Assembly: GCF_009741265.1 (NCBI RefSeq)
Contig: NZ_WOWL01000001.1
Span: 4,092,001 to 4,156,000, forward strand
DNA length: 64,000 bases
Source: Pseudarthrobacter sp. GA104
GTDB taxonomy: Bacteria > Actinomycetota > Actinomycetes > Actinomycetales > Micrococcaceae
Direction: 5' to 3'
A program made the position numbers and the translations under genes. The notes under the pieces were generated by a model, which saw only the letters and a program-made list of their open reading frames with translations, did not search any database and was not told where the DNA came from. Shown one piece after another: positions 59,021 through 64,000 of the stretch (position 1 is the stretch's first letter; every line of letters begins with the position of its first letter).

Positions 59021-59459
59021 CCTGAAACGCTTCGTGTCAGCCCAGGACAGCGGCGCAGGCGAGGGCGGGACCTTCGGGCAGGCCTTGGCTGAGCTTCAGC
59101 TCGGCAACAAGGCCGGCCACTGGATGTGGTTCATCTTTCCGCAGCTCGCCGGCCTTGGGCAAAGCCCGACCTCGCGGAAATATGCCATCACTTCGCTGGC
59201 CGAAGCCCGGGCGTACCTGGACCACGAGGTCCTGGGCCCGCGGCTCCTGGAGTGCGCCCTGGCGTTCAGCAACCACGCCGGGCGCACTGCCGAGGAAATC
59301 CTGGGCGGCATCGATGCCAGGAAGCTGCACTCGTCCATGACCCTGTTCCTCCGCGCCGCGCCCGGCGAAACAGTGTTCAAGACCGTCCTTGCCCAGTTCT
59401 TTGACGGCCAGCCGGACGAGGCCACCGACGCCCTGCTCGCGGAGCAGGACCAGGACTGA
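59004..59459 (+). CDS. DUF1810 protein
   Basis: 151 residues from ATG 59004 with AAAGGAG upstream. It has the DUF1810 pattern: L.RFVSAQD near the start, ALAELQLGNKAGHWMWFIFPQLAGLG, KYAITSLAEARAYLDHEVLGPRL and KLHSSMTLFLRAA. The family is structurally all-helical and of unknown function. It overlaps the AlkD-like gene, so it probably shares its transcript. Confidence 0.93.
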   Translation: MNDPYDLKRFVSAQDSGAGEGGTFGQALAELQLGNKAGHWMWFIFPQLAGLGQSPTSRKYAITSLAEARAYLDHEVLGPRLLECALAFSNHAGRTAEEILGGIDARKLHSSMTLFLRAAPGETVFKTVLAQFFDGQPDEATDALLAEQDQD

Positions 59460-59533
59460 AAAGCCAAGCACGTCTACTGTTCCGGCGCAGGCAGTACGCG
59501 GCCCCTGTCGACCCCGTCCCTTCCCGCCTCCCG

Positions 59534-60040
59534 TCAGCCGCGGGAAACCTCCACCAGGCGGACGTCGGCCAGCCGGCCGGCGTCCACGACGGCGGTCATG
59601 TAAGTGCAGGCCGGCTGCCGGCGGCGGTCGGTGGGTGAACCCGGGTTCAGCAGGCGCAGGCCGCGCGGGGTGGTGGTGTCCCACGGGATGTGGCTATGCC
59701 CGAAGACCAGGACGTCCGCCTCCGGGTACAGCGCTTCGCAGCGTGCCTCACGTCCCTTTGCCTGGCCGGTTTCGTGGACCATCGCAAAGTTGACTCCCTC
59801 GAGGGTGGCCGTGGCAACTTCCGGCAACCGCCGGCGCAGCTGCGGCCCGTCATTGTTTCCGTAGACGCCCAGCAGCGAGCGGCTCCGCTGTTCAAACTCA
59901 TCCAAGAGGGACGCGTCAACCCAGTCGCCGGCGTGCAACACCATGTCGGCGCTTTCGACGGCGGACCACAGCTGTGCGGGGAGGGCCCGGGCGCGCTTCG
60001 GGACATGGGTATCGGCAACCAGCACAAGATGCAGCGGCAT
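59534..60040 (-). CDS. YfcE/MJ0936-type metallophosphoesterase
   Basis: 168 residues from ATG 60040. Metal motifs are present in order: ADTH at 9-12, HAGDW, GNND, VHETG and FGHSH. Such enzymes hydrolyse phosphodiesters in vitro; the native substrate is unknown. It is divergent from the DUF1918 gene and convergent with DUF1810. Confidence 0.92.
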   Translation of the reverse strand: MPLHLVLVADTHVPKRARALPAQLWSAVESADMVLHAGDWVDASLLDEFEQRSRSLLGVYGNNDGPQLRRRLPEVATATLEGVNFAMVHETGQAKGREARCEALYPEADVLVFGHSHIPWDTTTPRGLRLLNPGSPTDRRRQPACTYMTAVVDAGRLADVRLVEVSRG

Positions 60041-60171
60041 GGTTAAAATCCTGCCATGGCACGGCTCTTTCCCCACCTCGCCGCCATGCACTCCATTTCC
60101 CTCCGCACTTTCTCCTTCGCCCTTTCCCCGCCGGGTAGGCAGTCGTACTCTTGGGCTGGGAGGTGATTGCC

Positions 60172-60369
60172 ATGGAGGCAACGCAAGGCGACCGCATCAT
60201 CGTCCATGGAAGGACCGTTGGGGCCACAGACCGGCACGGGGTGATCCTGGAGGTGCGGGGCCAGGGCGGGACGCCGCCCTACCTCGTCCGCTTTGATGAC
60301 GGACACGAAACCATCATGTACCCCGGCGGTGATTTCGCCGTCGAACGCGGCCACGCGAACCAGGCCTGA
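60172..60369 (+). CDS. DUF1918 small protein
   Basis: 65 residues from ATG 60172 with GGGAGGTGAT in front. The whole protein is the DUF1918 SH3-like fold (GDRIIVHGRTVGATDRHGVI, YLVRFDDGHETIMYPGGD). It is common in actinobacteria and has unknown function. Confidence 0.92.
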   Translation: MEATQGDRIIVHGRTVGATDRHGVILEVRGQGGTPPYLVRFDDGHETIMYPGGDFAVERGHANQA

Positions 60370-60424
60370 CTGACATCCGGCACGGCAGGTGCACCCCGTC
60401 CACGGCACCTGTCAGACTGGAACG

Positions 60425-60928
60425 ATGGATCACTTTTCGGTTTCCACTGCGTCCTCAGCCCCGCCCGTCCGCACCGGTCCCCGGGACCCGGGCGACGCCT
60501 GGGTCGAAGGGGACCGCGGCCGCTACTGGGGGCGGTTCGGTGCAGCCGGAGTGCTGGCGTACGATCCGGACAAAGGCGTGCTGCTGCAGCACCGGGCTGT
60601 CTGGAGCCACAACGGGGGGACGTGGGGCCTGCCCGGAGGGGCGCTCCATCATGGCGAGGAGCCCGTCACAGGCGCGCTCCGGGAAGCCTTCGAGGAAGCT
60701 GCCGTACCCGCCGGCAATGTCGACCTTCTCTTCACGTCCTTCTTTGACGTGGGTTATTGGTCCTACACCACGGTGGTGGTGCTGGTCAGGGAGCCCTTTG
60801 ATCCGGTGATCAGTGATCCCGAAAGCCTCGAACTGCGGTGGGTGCCGGTGGCCGATGTGGACTGCCTCGAACTGCACCCGGGCTTCGGGGCATCGTGGCC
60901 CGGCCTGCGTGAACGGCTTGGGGCCTAG
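60425..60928 (+). CDS. Nudix hydrolase
   Basis: 167 residues from ATG 60425. The Nudix box runs from about residue 77 (GGALHHGEEPVTGALREAF) to EEAAV, matching GX5EX7REUXEEXGU except for the final Gly. It would hydrolyse a nucleoside diphosphate derivative; substrate unknown. Its stop codon overlaps that of the nuclease gene on the opposite strand by three bases. Confidence 0.92.
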   Translation: MDHFSVSTASSAPPVRTGPRDPGDAWVEGDRGRYWGRFGAAGVLAYDPDKGVLLQHRAVWSHNGGTWGLPGGALHHGEEPVTGALREAFEEAAVPAGNVDLLFTSFFDVGYWSYTTVVVLVREPFDPVISDPESLELRWVPVADVDCLELHPGFGASWPGLRERLGA

Positions 60929-61602
60929 TAGTCCGGACCGTATTCGGCGGTGACCAGGATCGGGAGGTGGTCCGAGTTCCCGCGTGGAAGCGTTTCGACG
61001 CTTTCGATGTCGAGGCCCAGTGACGTTGCAAAATCGAAGTGGCCCTTGAATACCTTGTACCGGGTGTAGGTGCGCCTGTTGCTGAGCGACAGGGCATAGC
61101 CGGAGTTCTTCATGTGCAGGTCCAGGTTCTTCGTGAAGAACGGATAGTTGAAGTCGCCCACCATCAGGGTCATCAGGCCTTTGCCCATGCTGAGCAGCTC
61201 GGCATGGGCGGCGTGGATCTGCTTCCGCCGCAGCGAGTTCGAAGCCGTGAGGGGCGCGGCGTGGAAGGAGCCGATGACCAGCTCATGCTGCGTCTCGTTG
61301 TCCATCACCCGGGTGCCGATCAGCCGCTCATGGGCCGGGGCCAGGACCCGGTCGTGCATTGACTTCTTGAGCGCGAAGGACTGGGTGTCCAGGGCAGTGA
61401 AGCGGCTCATCCGGTAATAGATGGCCAGCCCCAGCCGGTTGCCCTTGGTGGCATCCGCCAGGTGCAGCGGCCCCAGCGTCTCGGGGAGGTCACTGGAATC
61501 CACCTCCTGGAGGCAGAGCGCATCAATGTCATGGTTCCGCGCCAGGGCGAGGAGTTCACCGCTCGCCTTGTGTTTGCGGAGGTTGTAGCTGATGACACGC
61601 AT
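60925..61602 (-). CDS. Endonuclease/exonuclease/phosphatase-family protein
   Basis: 225 residues from ATG 61602 (GAGGTG upstream). Motifs are SYNLRKH at the start, LQEVDS with the metal Glu, GSFHAAPLT, GDFNYP and the final SDHLPIL. The absence of a signal peptide suggests a cytoplasmic DNase or phosphodiesterase. It is divergent from the thioesterase gene and convergent with the Nudix gene. Confidence 0.9.
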   Translation of the reverse strand: MRVISYNLRKHKASGELLALARNHDIDALCLQEVDSSDLPETLGPLHLADATKGNRLGLAIYYRMSRFTALDTQSFALKKSMHDRVLAPAHERLIGTRVMDNETQHELVIGSFHAAPLTASNSLRRKQIHAAHAELLSMGKGLMTLMVGDFNYPFFTKNLDLHMKNSGYALSLSNRRTYTRYKVFKGHFDFATSLGLDIESVETLPRGNSDHLPILVTAEYGPDY

Positions 61603-61787
61603 GGAACACCTCTTCCGAGGGTTGCTGACAGGACCAGTTTCCGAGTCTAGTCGGATCAATCCTGTCCGGCTCCAACATTTCGCCGCGTCCGGCCAAGTCT
61701 CCCTCGGCAGACCGCCTCTGCCGCCCGTCCGGGGGACGGCGGATAGAGTTAAGGCCAATTCACTGAGTATCACCGGAGGGGCGCGCT

Positions 61788-62591
61788 TTGACCGCAGACT
61801 TGCCTGAACTGGCCGCAGGAAGCTTCTACTACCTGAACCTGGGCGGGGGACGATTCCGTTCCACCATCCATGCCCAGGGTGCCTGGAACGTGCACGAGCA
61901 GCACATGGCGCCCGCGTCAGGCCTGATGGCGGACAGCCTGGAACGGCATGAGCCGCGGGCGGACATGCGGATGGCGCGGATCAGCTACGAGATCCTGGGG
62001 CTCATCCCGGGCGGCGCCTTCCATATCGAAACCACCACCCTCCGGCCGGGGAAGACCATCGAACTCCTCCAGGCGGAACTGGTGGCCGGCGGGCGGACTG
62101 CCATTCGCGCCACCGCCTGGCGGCTGGTCACCAGCGATACCACCGAAGTGGCGGCCATCGAAGACAACCCGATTCCCGGACCGGAGGACTGCAAGCCATA
62201 CGACGGCGCGTCCGTCTGGCCGGGCGGCTACATCCGCTCCCTTGAAATGAGGGTGGCGGAAGGGCACCGGCCGGGCGCCGGAAAGGTCTGGCTCCGGACA
62301 GACCACCCCCTGACGGACCGTGGCGACAGCGGCGACCTTGCCCGGCTCATGGGGCTCGTGGACACCGCCAACGGTATTGCGGCCCGGGTCCCCCCGGGCA
62401 AGGACAGTTATGCCTTCCCCAACCTGGACCTCCAGATCCACATGTACCGCCGCCCCGAGGGGGAATGGCTGGGCCTGGACAATGCTGTGTCGTTCGGCGG
62501 AGACGGGATTGGCCTGACATCCACCGTGCTGCACGACCTCCAGGGTCCGTTCGGGCGTGCCGAGCAGATTCTCACCATCCGCAGAACCTGA
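61788..62591 (+). CDS. Acyl-CoA thioesterase-like double hot-dog protein
   Basis: 267 residues from TTG 61788 with GGAGGGG nine bases upstream; no ATG lies nearby in frame. Two hot-dog halves in the TesB/4HBT_3 style: GGGRFRSTIHAQGAWN and AQGLM-type segments at the start, and GLDNAVSFGGDGIGLTSTVLHD near the end. It should hydrolyse acyl-CoA; chain-length preference unknown. Confidence 0.85.
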   Translation: MTADLPELAAGSFYYLNLGGGRFRSTIHAQGAWNVHEQHMAPASGLMADSLERHEPRADMRMARISYEILGLIPGGAFHIETTTLRPGKTIELLQAELVAGGRTAIRATAWRLVTSDTTEVAAIEDNPIPGPEDCKPYDGASVWPGGYIRSLEMRVAEGHRPGAGKVWLRTDHPLTDRGDSGDLARLMGLVDTANGIAARVPPGKDSYAFPNLDLQIHMYRRPEGEWLGLDNAVSFGGDGIGLTSTVLHDLQGPFGRAEQILTIRRT

Positions 62592-62595
62592 CATT

Positions 62596-62633
62596 GCGCG
62601 CGGATTTCGGCCGCAGAGGCCGAAGCCGCGCGC
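62596..62633 (+). terminator. Stem-loop after the thioesterase gene
   Basis: An outer 8-bp stem GCGCGCGG/CCGCGCGC and an inner 6-bp stem TCGGCC/GGCCGA around a five-base loop. There is no T run. Confidence 0.6.
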
Positions 62634-62670
62634 TCATGAAATCTCCCCTGCCCCTAGCTCCGAGCCTGTG

Positions 62671-62700
62671 TCGTTGAGTATCGTTGTATATCGTTCAGGA
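62671..62700 (+). promoter_or_regulatory. Probable PadR operator: three TCGTT repeats at 10-bp steps
   Basis: TCGTT at 62671, 62681 and 62691, within the AT-rich GTATCGTTGTATATCGTT that resembles known PadR-type sites, 18 bases before the PadR start. Confidence 0.65.
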
Positions 62701-62718
62701 TTCACAAGGGAGAACATC

Positions 62719-63261
62719 ATGCGTGGTTCATATCAATCCGGCGGATTCGGCGGGACCAACATCGATGGCATGTGGCAGGCCGTCGAGGAACTGCGTTCCC
62801 GGTTCGAAAAGCGCGCAGGAACCCGCGCCGGCAAAGGCGAGGTCCGCGCCGCCGTGCTGGCCCTCCTGGCGGAGCGGCCCATGCACGGCTACCAGATCAT
62901 CCGCGAAATCGAGGAGCGCAGCAACGGCAGCTGGAAGCCAAGCGCCGGCTCGGTCTACCCCACGCTGCAGCTGCTCGCGGACGAGGGGACCATCCGCGCG
63001 GAAGAGTCCAACAGCCGCAAGATCTATTCGCTGACAGAGGCCGGCCGTGAGGAAGTGGCCAACGACCATGCCGCGGCGGCCCCCTGGGAATCAGCGGGTT
63101 CCCAGGCCGGCGGGTTTACGGCCCTGCCCAAGGCCGGTGTGGAATTGGCCCAGGCTGCAGCCCAGGTTGGCCGCACGGGTTCACCGGAGCAGGTGCGGCA
63201 GGCCGTGGCAGTGCTCGATGAGGCGCGGCGCCGGATCTATTCGATCCTCGCCCAGGACTGA
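62719..63261 (+). CDS. PadR-family transcriptional regulator
   Basis: 180 residues from ATG 62719 (AGGGAG upstream). The winged helix occupies about 40-120 (VLALLAERPMHGYQIIREI, GSVYPTLQLLADEGTI, IYSLTEAGREEV). The C-terminal helices (about 135-180) are for dimerisation. Three TCGTT repeats upstream are probably its own operator. The AarF-type kinase gene begins five bases later. Confidence 0.93.
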   Translation: MRGSYQSGGFGGTNIDGMWQAVEELRSRFEKRAGTRAGKGEVRAAVLALLAERPMHGYQIIREIEERSNGSWKPSAGSVYPTLQLLADEGTIRAEESNSRKIYSLTEAGREEVANDHAAAAPWESAGSQAGGFTALPKAGVELAQAAAQVGRTGSPEQVRQAVAVLDEARRRIYSILAQD

Positions 63262-63266
63262 CGCGG

Positions 63267-64000
63267 GTGGCGTTCGTCCGCCGGGACCGCCCTGCCCGGG
63301 TACCCGGCGCCGGAGGCACCCGCGCCCGCTACCGCCGCATCCTTCGCTTTGCCGCGTGGAACCTGGCTGTGACGTGGTGGTTTGAGCTCTTCCTCCCGCG
63401 GATCGGACTTGCGCGCATCGCCGGGCGGACACGTTCGAAGAGAATGCAGGGCTTCGCCCGGAACTTCCACCTGATGGCAGTGGAACTGGGCGGCCTGATG
63501 ATCAAGGTGGGGCAGTTCCTGTCCTCCAGGCTCGACGTCCTTCCGCCCGAGATCACCAGGGAGCTTGAGGGGCTGCAGGACGAAGTCCCTCCGGTTCCGT
63601 TTCCCGCGATCCGCGCCCTTGCGGAGAAGGAACTGGGCGCCCGGCTTGAGCAGGTGTTCGCCTTCGTCGAGGAGGTGCCGGTCGCGGCCGCCTCGCTGGG
63701 CCAGGCGCACCGCGCCCGCCTCCTGCCCGCCGACGCCGCCGACACCGGGCTCAGCAACGTGGTCCTGAAGGTGCAGCGTCCGGGCATCGACGGGATTGTC
63801 GACGTCGACCTGGCGGCCCTGCGCAAGGTGGGAGGGTGGCTCAGCCGCATCCGCCTGGTTTCCAGCCGTGCGGACGTCCCGGCGCTGGTCGAGGAGTTCG
63901 CGCAGACGAGTTTCGAGGAGATCGACTACCTGCACGAGGCGGCAAATGCCGAGCGCTTCGAGGCCGCGTTTGCAGCTGATGACAGGGTCGGCGTGCCGCG
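63267..64000 (+). CDS. AarF/ABC1/UbiB-family kinase (3' end outside window)
   Basis: 244 codons from GTG 63267, five bases after padR. The family's KxGQ motif (IKVGQFLSSR), the Ala-rich loop VPVAAASLGQAHRA and the lysine of VVLKVQRPGI are visible. ABC1 kinases support quinone metabolism or envelope-lipid balance. The N-terminal 40 residues are basic and cytoplasmic. The rest of the kinase domain is not in the window. Confidence 0.9.
   Translation, partial: MAFVRRDRPARVPGAGGTRARYRRILRFAAWNLAVTWWFELFLPRIGLARIAGRTRSKRMQGFARNFHLMAVELGGLMIKVGQFLSSRLDVLPPEITRELEGLQDEVPPVPFPAIRALAEKELGARLEQVFAFVEEVPVAAASLGQAHRARLLPADAADTGLSNVVLKVQRPGIDGIVDVDLAALRKVGGWLSRIRLVSSRADVPALVEEFAQTSFEEIDYLHEAANAERFEAAFAADDRVGVP

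Overview
This 64 kb window is GC-rich (roughly two thirds G+C), densely packed chromosomal DNA. It looks like a soil actinobacterium of the Micrococcaceae, most likely Arthrobacter or Pseudarthrobacter. Reasons: base composition, frequent GTG starts and ATGA gene overlaps, a c-di-AMP riboswitch in front of a LysM/NlpC-P60 cell-wall gene, and the family content (DUF5129/TPM, DUF4389, DUF5655, EVE-HNH). I see no tRNA, rRNA, insertion sequence, phage gene, integrase or CRISPR array.

Layout. (1) 1-2907: the 5' part of a membrane-anchored VWA/solute-binding protein, and a secreted glycerophosphodiester phosphodiesterase with a strong terminator. (2) 3041-9002: a fructan/sucrose-type operon transcribed leftwards (LacI repressor, ABC binding lipoprotein, two permeases, intracellular GH32 fructosidase), with twin perfect LacI operators in front of the repressor gene. 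(3) 9110-12637: a leftward run with a membrane protein, an EVE-HNH nuclease, two small proteins and a CPBP protease. (4) About 12.7-52.3 kb: a large stress/dormancy island. It contains six universal stress proteins, three PNPOx-like flavin-fold proteins, four P-type ATPases, two flavodoxins, PEP synthase, a HAD-GH65 bifunctional phosphorylase, phosphofructokinase, Hsp20, a zinc alcohol dehydrogenase, hemerythrin, a polysaccharide deacetylase, and a convergent DevS/DosS-type sensor kinase and DevR/DosR-type regulator. (5) 52.5-64 kb: housekeeping and accessory genes (RNase Z, SelO, LysM-NlpC/P60 with riboswitch, resuscitation-type lytic transglycosylase, DksA-like, AlkD-like, Nudix, nuclease, thioesterase, PadR regulator, start of an AarF/UbiB kinase).

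How the island works together. The regulator carries the recognition-helix sequence KTVKNYVS, as in mycobacterial DosR. About fifteen upstream regions in the island hold a 14-bp near-palindrome (oriented consensus RNGACYTTYGGCCC). In each, a hexamer of form nAnnnT lies 23-24 bp downstream. Where the box sits 35-36 bp from the start codon, the gene lacks a Shine-Dalgarno sequence and the predicted transcript is leaderless. Where it is 58-85 bp away, a Shine-Dalgarno is present. I read this as a complete DevR-type redox/hypoxia regulon gathered around its own two-component system. Its metabolic core would use phosphorolysis of a disaccharide, glycolysis and PEP recycling to save ATP. Ion pumps and stress proteins would maintain the membrane and proteome during dormancy.

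One pump gene (22371-25040) carries an apparent one-base deletion in a C6 run that scrambles its last helix.
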